Part shown: piece after piece, positions 21,050 to 33,900 of the stretch
Numbering within the stretch: position 1 is the first letter of the stretch
Layout of the letters: each line of letters begins with the position of its first letter
Source of the DNA: Helicoverpa zea
Taxonomy: Eukaryota > Arthropoda > Insecta > Lepidoptera > Noctuidae
DNA length: 64,000 bases
Direction of reading: 5' to 3'
Assembly: GCF_022581195.2 (NCBI RefSeq)
Contig: NC_061461.1
Coordinates: 12,896,001 to 12,960,000 of the forward strand
Made by a program: the position numbers and the translations under genes
Notes under the pieces: model-generated
Seen by the model: the letters and a program-made list of their open reading frames with translations, nothing else
Told to the model about the DNA's origin: nothing
Database searches by the model: none

Positions 21050-23727
21050 TGTAAATATTTCTTTATTATTCATTATTTTTCACACAATTTAATTTGTGTG
21101 TCATTTTGGACACGACAGTAATAAGTTTTTACTGTTTGTATTGTATTAAAATTAAATGGTAGTTAAATGTCAAAAATTGTATGGTAGGCTAAGTAATTTT
21201 TCCTGCCTTTTTTAATGTAAGTTTGAATTGGTAGGTATATCAGATGCCTCATTATGGTTAAATATTTATTTACAAGAATGTTTAGTGAACATTGTTTAAT
21301 GAACCCTAATTAATGATATTTATTTAACACATATTCCTGCAAAATAGCTTAAATACATGGCTACGGAATCCAAAACACGTTACAAGCATATCTCCCAACA
21401 TACATTCTATATATCTCCACACCACCATGCTACCAGGGCACCATATAACCCGAGAGCCAATAACTTATCGCTTCAGTTCGACATTTTTATGTTCCCGCGA
21501 TAAGTAGCCCCCCCCCACTGCGACCGTCCTGCGTCCCGCCGCCGACGGAACCCATCCGTATTTTAAACGACTCCGATATGTTTGTCAGACTTTTAATTCG
21601 ATATATTTTTTATTCTCGATTTATGTTGTTTTGATGAGGGTTTTTTGGATACCTATTTACCAGGCGATTTGTGATTTTGTAGCTCATGTTTAACGGTGAA
21701 TAAATTGATCGATACGGGACAATTTAGACACTGTTAATGGTTGATGTGTTTTAAAAGTTACGGCTTATTGTGTGGTATGAATGAATAGAACCTTAATATT
21801 TGCTCATTATATTTTATGGTCATATTTCGTCCTGATATATTCATAATTAGTTCGCGGTTATTGCAAATGCATGCATTTTTGATTACTATAAAAATACTTG
21901 CAACCGCGTGGCAGCTTCAGTCTACCGGTGCCGTCACTTTGTCAATATCTTATCCTGACGAGTTTAAGACAATCCTTTACTCTAATCCTTGTAAAGTTCA
22001 AGTTCTTTCATTAAAGTAGTGTTAGCAGTATCAGTGGGTTTTTTTTAAAAAGACTGACACCAGCCGCGTCCTAACAGTCCGTTTCAAGTTGCGTATTTCT
22101 TTTTTATTTAATTAATTATGTTCCATCACGGAACGGTAAAACTTTCTATACTTCAAACCCTCACAGTTCACACGTGTCAACATTTTACAATAGAAAGTAA
22201 AATCTCTTCCTGGTTGCAAGTCGCAGTTATTGTAAGGTGCGGTTGTGATTTCCCCGCGGTTATCGGCACAAAGCCACCTTCCGGCCGCTTCCTGCCGCTT
22301 CCTGCCGATCGCTGCCGGAAGTCGATCGCAAACACGTGCCTACGTCCTGCCAATACGAACCACTTTATATTTTTATTGTTCTGCATGGGAGGTAGTTTGA
22401 TGGCTACAAGTGGAAGTCGGAATGTGTTCTCTTATTCGATTATAAGATTTATTCAGACAGTATTTTTATGTCTTATTCATGTTCAAACTTTTTATGTTCC
22501 AGTCTATTTTTGAAGGCCATAAAATATTCTTAGCGTATTCGCTGCAGAAGATGGGTTAAACCTTTAAACATTCTACACTTACTGATCTAGGTTCTTCAAT
22601 GAATTATTTCTGAAACTCCGCTCGTTTTGTTCAAGTTGGTCTGAAAGACTTTCAGAGCTTTGTTCTGATCCTGTTCTGAAGTTAATCTGTGAAGCGTCAG
22701 TGAACTGCTAATGTCCTCACTTGACGATGTTCACACGAGGGCACAGGGGTCACTGACCTGTAATATGTGCACGAGTTACTTTAATGTCTATCGGTGTTAC
22801 CAGTGTGAAACTTAAGAAGTTCAGTACTGCTAGAATTACATCTAGAGTCATTCTAAACCACATTTATTGCGATGTGTGATAGAAGTTTTAAACGACCAAT
22901 TTCAAGTTTGCTCTTAAAATATAATGAACGTCAATAAAGTATTCTTTATCTTTCTATCTTCATCTTTTACACTATCTATGTAAAGTTCTCTTGATTCATT
23001 CCTGTTTCCTGTTCCTCCCCTGTCTTTGCCATAGTGCATAGATAATGCAACGATGCATTCTAAAAGCGTTCCAAATATTCAAAAGCGTCCCTTTAGAAGT
23101 CAGTGAAAAAGAATAATCCACAATTTAGTACAAACAGAGTTGTTCAAGGCACAACAATGCACCGGATAAGCGATAGTACGAACAACCAGCGAGTTTAGTC
23201 CACAATACATTTTTAGGAAATACTATGTAAATGGGAAATGTGTTGCATTATATTTAGCTGAAGAATTAGTTGGAAGCCGGCCAACAGTGGGGAACATACT
23301 TATAAGTCTTATAACTAAGTTATGCCACCAGTTTCACTGGCTACTCTATTTATATAAAAATTGTATTTTGAAAGTGGGTCTTCTATTTCTAAGTTTAGTT
23401 ATTTTCTATTAAAGTTTTAACCTTCAACTGCCTTTATTTAGATAAAAAGAAATGGGGATAGAAACTAGAATAATATAGCCTTAAGAGCGGCTTCACAAAA
23501 GTCACAAAATGACTCCCTACTCTTGCTACCTATCACTGTCAAAAATAATTTCATTCATGATATAATTTTATCACGTGAATCAATCTTCAAAAAAGGTAAT
23601 TTACTCTAGCCGACCTTATTTAACTCACCTTATCCCTTATGAACGTACCTCTATCACGGGGACGATCTATCACGGTGCTATCACACAGCGTGTGCGTGAT
23701 GCACGTGACAACGTGATGAGGTGTGTC

Positions 23728-23737
23728 GTGACGTCAC
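23728..23737. promoter_or_regulatory. GTGACGTCAC palindrome (CRE-like)
   Basis: Perfect 10-bp palindrome containing TGACGTCA, the binding core of CREB/ATF bZIP factors. It sits in a local GTG/CAC-rich patch. Function is inference. Confidence 0.4.
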
Positions 23738-25116
23738 AAGTGGATCACTGTCGAGCCTTCTGCGCGCGTGTGTGCCTTTTGTGACGGGGATTTTTTTTAC
23801 GATCAAAGGATGTTGTGCTGGTTTTTTTTAAAGGTTGGTAAATTGCCTGTATAGGACGGAAAACTGTTATTTTTTGGTCTTGTTGCAGTGTTGAGATGAG
23901 GTTATAAAGTTTACTAATATGAGTTCAGCGTAATTATGAATTGAAAAACCTATTGATCTTGTAAAGCGAAACCAATTTATGATAAGCTTTTATATAATAT
24001 TCATAAATTCATTTAGAATGGAAATAAGTACAAATATTCATTTTATATTTGTTTTGTACTACAGCAAAAGAAATCTATTATCGCCTGGATATTTTCTAGA
24101 AACAGCAAGACGTGCAACGAAATTGCTTTGTCTCATATTTTCACTTGTTTGTTGCGTCAATAATTTTATCTTTGAGTAAAATTACTATCGCGCGCCGTCG
24201 GTGAAGACAAATGAAAAATGGCGATTGCAATATTCTCTGAAATGTACACTATCTTCATTATGACGATATCTTAGAGAATTTCTTCATACAGAATTTTCAG
24301 TATTGAAAGATATCAGTCTTTGTAACCCTAATATTTCTGCAAAATTGTGCAGAATTTTCTTTGAATCACTTTATCAATGTTTGCTTCGAGAAAAAAATAT
24401 TTTATACACAGTAAATAATAAATGAAATGAGAAACCGTATGTAAGAAAGAGTATAATATACGCTTGTATGTATGTAACACACAAAGGGAAATACCGGAAT
24501 GTCAGACATATCTTAGTTTCCGCGGAAACAGTGCCGAGCAACAAAGAGCAACGACAACACGCGTTTATACAAACTATATGTTTTTGTATTATTTTCCACA
24601 TTATAATTAGGTTGTGTTTTTGTTAGTGAGTCTAAAATAATAGAGAATTTACTGTATTTTCTTTGATATAATGATGTAGCAGCAAGTAATATTTTCACAT
24701 TTTTTTCCCAGTTATATTGGTATACTTATATATCCAGGATTATTTTCCTTTTTAAAGGAATTCTTTGCTTGTCGGGAAAGTCAAAAGATAACGTCGATAG
24801 GATGGCTCAATATCCTTTGTTGGCAACAGTCGAACAGTTTGTGTGAAGCACAATATTCGGTACATTGTGGGAAATGGTAATGTTTCTCCTAATAACCGCA
24901 CGAATGAACTGTATTTAAACAAAGCGAATACTGGATGAAAGCCAAAAACTATAATAATATTTATATTTTGAACCTTATTGTCCCGAAATTACGTTATTAC
25001 TAGCCTTATTTTTTAACACACATAAATCCAATGTTCAAAATCTTTATTTTATTTGCAATCGCCAATTAAAGGAAAATGCAATAAAAGTCTCCATGATTGA
25101 ATCAAAAGTTTTTCGT

Positions 25117-25193
25117 AGCACGTAGCCGCGTAGCACGTAGCGTCGTAGTCCGTAGCGTCGTAGTCTGTAGCACGTAGCTACGAGACTACGATT
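25117..25193. repeat. CGTAG-rich cluster, the longest of four
   Basis: About 75 bp built from CGTAGC, CGTAGT and CACGTAG words, including an imperfect inverted arrangement around GTAGCTACGAGACTAC. Confidence 0.65.
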
Positions 25194-26623
25194 CGAATCT
25201 GCATTGTTGAACATTTATTATTATCGATAAGTGATCTTTTACTTAAAACTCTTCCTATTATTTAGAAGATTACTTATCCTATTAATTTAGTATATAAGAA
25301 GGTCCCAAAGTCCAAAATAAAAATTAAATAAATTGAAGTAAATTGTAATGTTTTCTGGTTTTATCAGTAGGTAAGATGTAATGAAACACTCAGTAGAATG
25401 ATCGCCAGTAGTGGTCCGTTCAGCTAAAAGCACCGCATTAGTACTGCTACCACGTACAATTACGCGATCCGTATCACTAAGTGGCGCTGTGTTCACGTCA
25501 CGGCAAGTGCAGAAGTATAAGTCGTAACGTTAATATTTGTGTCAAAATTATCATCTTAGCTAGTTTTTCTTTATAAATAGACAGATGCATGTATGAGTAG
25601 TTTCTGCATAATTAGGAATCAATGTTTAAAACAGACTCACAGGAAATAACTTTTTGGAACGGGGCGCGTATTTCCATGGTATGAGTGCAAGATGCTAGTA
25701 AACATTACATGGCATGGCAATAACATGGCATTGTTTTTCACACGAAAATATATCTTTGCAGTATTTTGATATTTCAAAATAATCACTTCATAGTTATGTA
25801 GGTACTTTGATATAGATCTTCTTCCACTAAAATCTGTGTAATTTTCACCATTAAAAAATAAAAACAATCTAGATACAAGTGGTTCTTCTGTACTTCTCCA
25901 CCACATGACGCGCGGCACTTGTGACATCAGTGCACGTGTTTTTGTGAAGCGATCGCGTTCATTGCGAGAGCTCAGGGAAGTGTCGCGCGACTGTGTCGTA
26001 CGATTGTGTCGGATGTATCTGATAGTTTATATTATTGTGATGCGATGGACAGTAGTCGTGAATGATCATTTTGAGAACAACATTTTGGAATCAAAAGAGT
26101 ATAACAAGTAATAACTAATATTGTTACGCAACGCTCCAAAAGGTAACTTTTGGAAAGTCTTCTTAAATAATTACGTTAGGTCTTATTTACAAAACCTAAC
26201 TTAGAATTTGTCATTGTTAGAACAAAGCAAAATGGAAATTATTTATCAAATTCAATTAAACAGTCTCTACCTAACTGCTTTCAAAACAATATCTGAAACT
26301 CAAGCGATAAAACAAAAACAATAGGTCTGTAGTCTTTAGGTTCAGACAGTCTGCAGTATCAGAACACAATCATTTGATAAATTCACTTTCAGTCGAAACC
26401 GATATAACAATACAGCCTTATGAATATGTAGATGCGGCCTCACCGACTGAATCGTCGCGGAGTTATGGATTCTAACAAGTTTACTGAAAGACTCGCTCAA
26501 AACTACCTGATAACTGAATTTATTATAATGTTTTGTTTTTTTTAAAATAAGTTTGATAATGTTGTACTGTATTTGCGATAAGGATCTGTGATATTAATAA
26601 TAATATAATAATGTCGGGACACC

Positions 26624-26858
26624 TTTACACACACGGTCGGTTAGCCCCATGGTAAGTTATTTATTAACTTGTGTTATGGGTGCTAACACAACTGATAAAC
26701 TACATATAGCTACATATATACATATTTATAAATACATATCATAACACCCAGACCACGGCCAACAAGCATGCTCATCACACAAATATCGACCGAACCGGGA
26801 ATCGAACCCGGGACCTCAGGTTCCGCGGTCCGGCATGATGACCATTGCGCCATCGAGG
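26624..26858 (-). mobile_element. tRNA-derived SINE, copy 1 (minus strand)
   Basis: On the minus strand it begins with an A-box-like TGGCGCAATGGTC and a B box GGTTCGATTCC (plus 26798-26808), the internal RNA polymerase III promoter of a tRNA. A family-specific body follows and ends ACCGACCGTGTGTG. A second copy at 47411-47653 is about 90% or more identical by eye. Target duplications were not resolved. Confidence 0.85.
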
Positions 26859-26926
26859 TATATTGTATTTTAGATGATGAACTACTGCATGAATAATTTT
26901 CTAATTTTATATTTCGTTTGTTACAG

Positions 26927-26991
26927 GTATGCTTCTAAAGAGATGACGAGTTGGGATGATAATTGGGAGCCAGATGGTAACAAAGTAAAGG
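26927..26991 (+). other. Candidate 65-nt exon or recursive splice site
   Basis: A pyrimidine-rich tract with a branch-like CTAAT precedes TTACAG at 26921-26926. A 65-nt segment follows with one open frame and ends at a donor-like G|GTAATG. The frame encodes an acidic, tryptophan-containing peptide (EMTSWDDNWEPDG is its core), unlike translations of the surrounding AT-rich DNA. The phase is 1 leading and 1 trailing base, which joins in frame to the candidate at 55777. CAG|GTATGC at the acceptor also reads as a donor, so this could be a recursive splice point. The protein was not recognised. Confidence 0.4.
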
Positions 26992-29900
26992 GTAATGTTT
27001 AACTAGAATAATATTGTCATCATTAGATAGCATTGGCAACATAAATCGAACCCTGAAAGATTCAAGCATAGACCAGATTGTAAGAATACCACCATTATTC
27101 TTCTAAATATATAAACTTCATACAGACAAATAAACCAAAATTCACAACAGAAAAACGAATAACAATAAGCAAAATCATTTGCCTATGAAATCCTTTTCAC
27201 AAGAGATCAGGATGCAGGGACCGTACAGATGTCAATCTTACCGCGAGTAATGTCGCAGGGCGGGCAGGCTGTGTTCCGCCCGCCCAGGCAATACCTTCGC
27301 GGTTATCGTTCATTCTCAGATGGTGTATGTTAATGTTTCTCCGGGATTTTTGGACAACTCAGCGGTTTTGAGGGAAATAAATCGAGAAATATAACGTTTT
27401 AGGTAATTATAATTTAAAACTTTGTTGGGTAAAATAAAAATATTTCTTGTATGTGCCTAAGAGTTTAGGGTTATTTCAAGTTAATATTTTAATACATTAC
27501 TATCTTTAAGACGTACAGTAGCTTTTGAGTTAATCGTGACTGGGCAGATAGATGTTGTGCAGGATACATGATGTACACACAATATGTAGTGATAGATCTA
27601 TCGACCTGGCACATAGATGTATTTTTTCACGTATACCTGAAACAATAAAGCCCAATATTCATCAAGCTTAAATATACTACAGTATCTTTACATTAAGTAT
27701 CTACTATGTTAACCATCAACCTTCGATGTTAACTTTCCTGTTTACGAAGCTCGATCAACTGCATGTTGTACAGCTTCACAAACAAACGCCATGCACCTGT
27801 GATGCTCAACCGATGCTCATACCGTGCTCATACGATGCTCAACAGTGCTTAACAGTGCTCGTTAGATACACACGTGACGTGAATATCGATCAGCCGGCTT
27901 CAGCTGAGTTACGGCTGTTTGGCATGCGATAGATTGTGATTTACTAACTCTCGCTCAGTACCGAGTTTCGTTTTGTTTTGATTATGATGCAAGCTATGAT
28001 CTCAATGTTTCGATATCAGGTTTAAGTTAGCTACATTTTGAATAGATAAAGTTGGTGCTTACATTACATACTCGTAGAAATATTGAATCAGATTGCATTC
28101 CTAATTTATATAGTACCCAATATTTTAATCACGTAATTACGTTAGTGGTACACATTTTAGGTCGTCAATCTAAGTGTACTTAAATCTTTCACTTTTTGTA
28201 CATAAATCGTAGTTTTCACAATTGATGTTCCATCTCAATAGAGAAGTTTGAATCCAGTGTTTAAATCCTATCTTTCCACCTTTTGAAATCGACAATACAA
28301 AGCTTTTCAACTGCAAAACACAATAAACTAGATTGTAAAGGTATCTGATAAAAGCCGCGCCTCAGATCAAGCGGCGAGCATCTCTCGCGGATGAAAGCCT
28401 GGTCTGACGCGTCCGACTTGTTCAGACGTGTCCGGTTTGTTCGGCCGCGTCCGGCTCGGACCGTCGGACACTTGTGACGACCGACAGTTGCACATGTCTG
28501 CAGCTGTCGTGACGGACAGGTATAAGTTCTCTTGTGTACAGTATTTAGGCCAGCGGATGCGTGGACAACTTAGTTTGTTATTAGTTTTTAGTGAAGTTTG
28601 TGACTATTTATAATGTTTTGTCTGGTTAATGTGGTTTGTACTATTTTAGCCATATGGTGGTAGAACGTTTTTAAGAAACTTTTTAAAATGCGATCTTGCG
28701 ATATGACTCTACCTTTTATAAGATTCCAGCAAGTTAAAGAGTGCCTTTATTTTTATGTGATATACTTAATTTCAATTGTGTATAAAAGTACAGTTGTATA
28801 CGGAAACTGCAAAGACCTGCCACCGTGTCCCAGTCATATTGGGGGCAAGTTTCTTTGTAAAAGTTGATTTCTTCGTAACTGTGGATTAATTAAAACTTTC
28901 CTGTGCACCTCGTCTGCATATTCTTTGAGTCTCGAGCAAAAAATTTCAACTGCACAGTCTAGCGAACTTTCTTTGTCTTTTGTTTAATTGGGACAAAGTT
29001 ATGTTGTCTTAGGAAATTTACCGTAATTGCTTCGAAATAGATATTACTATATTCACTTAATTGAATTCAGTAAGACTGACATAATACAAAGGAACCGCGC
29101 TTGTATTTCTTTATACTATTTTTATCCGTCCATTATGAATTGTACAGAAAAAGAGCAAAAAGAATAAACTTCACGTAAATAAGTGTCCGCCTCAAACCGA
29201 TTATATCCAGTTTTATCCGGTATAAGCCAGATGGATGCGGTTCCAGCTAGTTATATTAAAAACTGTTTGAGATCGTCTTATTAAGCGGCTGCGACTACGC
29301 CATATTAAAGGCAGCTTTGATATTATTTTTTATTCTTATCTTTTATATTAAGATGAGATCCTCATGTTATTCTTTTGAGCTTTAGAAGATGGGAAATTGA
29401 TTATGAATCTGTGTTCTATATTTCCATCATGATATTAAAGATTCTTTGTGGTTAGATTGAGTTATAGCATGAAATTGAGGTCGATGGATCTGAAAGAAAG
29501 TATTTAATAATAACGTTTTGCGCAAATGTATAACTTGATGCTTCATAAAAATTATGCAAATACTAATCTGAAGTGGTTGTTGTTCTTCTGGAAATCGTTC
29601 AACATTTTCCTGTTTACTCTTAAGAAATTGTCATCGCCAAAAAATCTAAATATTTATAACGTTATGTGCGCAAGACTTGTTAATTAAGCAAGCGTGACGT
29701 GCGACGAGTTCAGATGACGTGCGATAACTCAGATGACATCCTTCATGAATAATCAACCATTTGAATAATTCAACCTTTTGAATATTCCTCCTTTTTCATG
29801 CAACCGTCATTTTTTGTGACGACAGCGAAGTTATTTTAGCAAACGTTGATTTAGTGACCGATCTCCCGCTCTATTGGCTCAATTTGAATATTAATTGAAA

Positions 29901-30808
29901 ACGATCCTGTTTTAAGGTGAATTTTGTAATTTGGTAGCAGTTTTGTTAAATGAATAGCTTTTTTAAGGACGATTGCTGTTAGATATTGCTATAATGTTCA
30001 TTTAGTAATTTTAATTTTAAATTATCACGTAATAAAATAAAATTTCCTAAAGGTTCCGCTCGTAAACGAAGCCGTATTTCCGATTGAACTCTAAATAAAT
30101 TAAAGTCTGTAAAACAGTTAATTCTCAACTTATTCGTTCAACAGAAAACATTTATTCGTCCGATTAGTTTTCTTCGACACTAAAATCCCCAGCTTAAGCT
30201 TGGATGCAACTCATTGTAATCCTTGCACTTCAAAGTGTTAACGATGAAGTATTTCCGAACGAAATGCCCTCCAATCGACTGACGGCGGCAGCCATTCAGC
30301 TCATTCACTAAACTTCCACTGCGGTTTCCGAACGAACTGATTTATTCTTTTATAAAAGCCTTTTGAGCAGCTAAATAGTTTTTCGCTTTAAAACTAAGTT
30401 GAGCAGTAACATTTATTTTTGTTAATATATTTTGTAAGACCTGGGTTTGAGAATGTAATTTAGTCTTTCAGTATTTATCTTTTAACTTTTAGCCATTACA
30501 CTTTTTAATGTCTTATTAGTACTAGACAGTATTTTTTAAATGTTAGATTGTATTTTTCGATAAGTTTCGTTCCCAGAAGTATCTTAACATCCCTTTTTCT
30601 TTAGTGTTTTCCATCGCTGTAAGGAGACAAGAAGAATGAATATAATCAGAAGAAGCATCGTTGCGTCCGCGCGAGCCTTGCGTGTGCTCTTATTGGTAGT
30701 GTGGCTGATAATCTATCATAAGACACACGCGGCTCTCGCTGGCTCACTCATACACCGGGAACCAAGAAGATAGAAGAATGAACAAGATAAAATCCATTTT
30801 TTTTATAT
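26992..30808. other. AT-rich DNA without a recognised gene
   Basis: Contains a short run of about 13-bp GATGCTCA-like repeats (27795-27860) and three diverged CGCGTCCG...TTGTTC repeats (28407-28450). Nothing else stands out. Confidence 0.5.
30671..30739 (+). ncRNA. Pre-miRNA-like hairpin (candidate)
   Basis: A 69-nt segment folds on paper into one arm pair: GCGAG/CTCGC, then GCGTGTG/CACACGC, TCTTAT/ATAAGA and GGTAG/CTATC, with small bulges and a loop of about 13 nt. Size and shape are those of a microRNA precursor, but no known family was recognised. Transcription is unproven. Confidence 0.25.
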
Positions 30809-30821
30809 GTGTCGATTGCTT
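30809..30821. repeat. Target-site duplication of the RTE tail, left copy
   Basis: GTGTCGATTGCTT is repeated exactly at 30895-30907. Confidence 0.9.
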
Positions 30822-30894
30822 GATTAATGCTCAATCCTTCTCCGTGTGAGAGGAGGCCTGTGCCCAGCAGTGGGACGATAAAAAGGCTGTAACA
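30822..30894 (+). mobile_element. 73-bp 5'-truncated RTE-type LINE tail
   Basis: Carries the lepidopteran LINE 3' signature GGAGGCCTGTGCCCAGCAGT followed by GGGACGATAAAAAGGCTG. It is flanked by a perfect 13-bp duplication, so it is one complete, extremely short retrotransposition product. Assignment to RTE rests on memory of this common 3' end. Confidence 0.75.
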
Positions 30895-30907
30895 GTGTCG
30901 ATTGCTT
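30895..30907. repeat. Target-site duplication of the RTE tail, right copy
   Basis: Exact match to 30809-30821. Confidence 0.9.
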
Positions 30908-33900
30908 TATTTTTATATTGTAACAGTAGGGACCACTCTGCAAAGATTAACTGATGTGAAAAGACCTAACCTCAGTTTATTTTAGTCACATTTGTGTTCC
31001 TCGGAAAACGGTAGTACCTATATACCTAATTCTCCTAATCACAGGTAGTGTTTTCATAAATATTTAGGACTCAACATTTCATTTGCCTGAAAACTGTCTG
31101 CTGTTTATTGTACATACATACAATAACGGGCACTGTAAGAGGATTATCATGCGAACGAACCGACACATTCGCGCAGCTCCGTCCAAACATATTAGTGTTC
31201 ACACGAAACACACTGTTGTTCATGGGTTAGTTCATAGCGGGAAAGTTAGTATATTGTTGAGAGGAATATCATGGGATTTTATTGTTACAAGTTCAGTAAT
31301 GTCTTGTTTTAAAGGCATTGTAATTGATGTAGATGTTTTAACTGTTAAACTGTACTCTGTAAATATTTATATACTGAACGTTTTTGAATAAATTCATATT
31401 GTCAGTGTTCAAAAGAAAAGTTCGTTTTACACGTGTTCCAGGAAACCGCAATTTTCCAACAATTACTTTGTATAACGGACAGCAAAATAAAATTGTTAAA
31501 CCGGCCTGCAAAAAACTTTTAAACTCCAAAAAGTGAAAACTAGACATGCCAACCATTTGCAAAATGAATTTTCTATTGAACAGTGTACATAGTGTAACAG
31601 GATTGAATTTGTGAACAGAATTTTGTCAAAATTTGTGACGTCAATAACATTGTTTAATATTGAAATATTTGTAATGCGGGTCAGATGATGCTTGTCAAAG
31701 TGTATTCAACAATATTATAACTAAATGTATTTACTTTGAACGCATGAAATCTGTTTAATAATTTAGACATAGTAAGCGAACAAAATATAAATAAAATATT
31801 AATAGGCTCTACTTCCAGTTTATGCTGAGGTAAGCTACCAAATATGAGCCCATTAAACTCACTTTAATGAACGTATTAATGAGAGAAGAGGTGAGTAAGT
31901 AGTACGTAACCGCGGGTAGTTGAGCAAATTACGATTTGTATTGAAAACCGATACGTTGCGGCGCCAGCTCACGAACACGAGGTTACTGCGAATTCACCAG
32001 ATTTCGCCCAAATGCGAATTATATGAAATGAAAAGGGAATTTGTGGTGAAATGGGAAGCTCGCAGTTACTCGCTGCGGTTCATTATGATGTAAACGTGAG
32101 CACTCACTAGTATGATTGTTAATACGTACACTATAGATGCAATTGTAGGTTTCTGTGATTGTTATGTGAAACAAAGATTTTCCAATTTATTTACTAGCTC
32201 TCACTACTACCGTTCTTTCGTTTTCTAATCAAGGACCTGGATTTTTTCAAAGAAATATATTTTCTCTCAGGTTCTATCTACAAAAAAGAAAATATAAAAT
32301 CTAAAGCTTTGAAGTAAATATTTTTCTAAACCTCGTCCGCAGTCCCTCGTCTAATTTGGCTCGACGACAGTTTCCTGTCAGTCAATGCTCAGGTTCTAGA
32401 AGTTTCCACTAGTTTCAGTTAGAAACTCTTCCAAGTTTTAATCAGAAAGCTCTACATTTTAATAAGCCTTCATCCTTTGAGATGAAGATATCTTGCGGAC
32501 TATTTTATTTTTATATTTCAGCTACATTTTGTACTGCTTATTTGAAAATTATTCCTGAAAGAGAAATGTCAGACTGAGATTTGAGGATAATGTTTAGTGA
32601 AAGTTTCTTTAAAAGTTGTTTACGAACTTGCTTTTATAAAATAGCCTAACATTTAAGGAACTGGTAGCTAACTAAAGTATCTAGATTATGTTACCTTTAA
32701 GTAATAATTATTTAATCTAGTAAGAACTAACAAGACACCTAGTTTCTCTGAACCTCGACAGACAGTGAAGCATGTCTTATTTCCAAATATTCTCCGAAAC
32801 CAGCACAGTTCCTAGCACAATGCATAAACAAACAAATGCAATAACCACAGATACTGCAAACTAGGTGATATTAAATTCATATAATTGGCGTTGTTCGTTG
32901 TGGAGCACAAAATACGTCAAAGGTAGAATTTGTGGGCTTTAGAGGTTCCAGGAACGTGAACGTTTTGGCCAATATGAGAATATTTCACAGCTATGAAAGA
33001 GATGCGTTCTCGCTGTGTGCACTCGGCTGCACTGGGAAATTTTCGTTCGTGTGTTCGTCGGGCAGGAAATTAATTCGATTTTGATACGTTTTTGGAAACT
33101 TTTGCTGGTTAAGAGGTTTCCTTTTGGGTAGGTGAAAAAATGTTTTGGCTTATTCTGAGGCGACGATTACTTATTAAGCGATTACAATAAGAGAACTGTG
33201 AAATATTTCATTGTATCACACATACCTGGATCACCTCATTTAATCGAGTGTTACAATCTCTTGACATCCTTCTTACAATATGCATAATTAACAAATAGTT
33301 CAACTGTGTAGAATTGTACTTGCAACTTGGAGCCACTAATAATTCAAATTAAAATGTTCAGTGAGAAAGATGACATGACATCAGAAACGTATCTCCATGT
33401 TAATAAAACATTTTTCATTATTCAGAAAAAGCTTCAGTCATAGGAAGGCCAAGATAAATACGGCTGGTAATGAAAATTAAAATAAACTTCTCATCAACGT
33501 GGAATGAGCTCAGGAATAATATTTTAACGAGAAATACTTAGAACAGAGAACGTTCTCATACTCAGTTAAAATACTGTTTTGGAGAGCAAGCGTAGTATTC
33601 ACAAGAGCTGCCTAGGGCTGCCTAGGCCGACTGCGACTACTTATAAGTTATAACAGGTATATTTAAGTGAGGTATAAATGTAAGTGGCTTACCGTGATTA
33701 TAAGTTTCATTATAATCAAAGTTACAATGATATACACCTAGATGTAACTAATCGGACATAGCTCGGATAGCGTTTGAAAACGCCATGTTACTTTTGAGAC
33801 ATTCGATTTGTAAATGTAATAATTATAGTCATTAATTTTAAAATGAGAAAGTAATGATTCAGTCGTTTTAAAGGATTTAAATACACCTGTGGGCTTAACG

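Larger units (their letters stand above)
21050..26623. other. AT-rich DNA without a recognised gene
   Basis: Open frames are short and lack motifs. Notable short signals are a run of C at about 21510-21519, repeated CGCTTCCTGC words near 22287-22306, a GTGACGTCAC palindrome at 23728-23737, and a CGTAG-rich cluster at 25117-25193. Confidence 0.5.

Noticed and set aside
31819..31829. 11-nt microexon between CCAG and GTAAGC
   Set aside because: Both signals are good, but 11 nt gives no coding evidence and such pairs are expected by chance.
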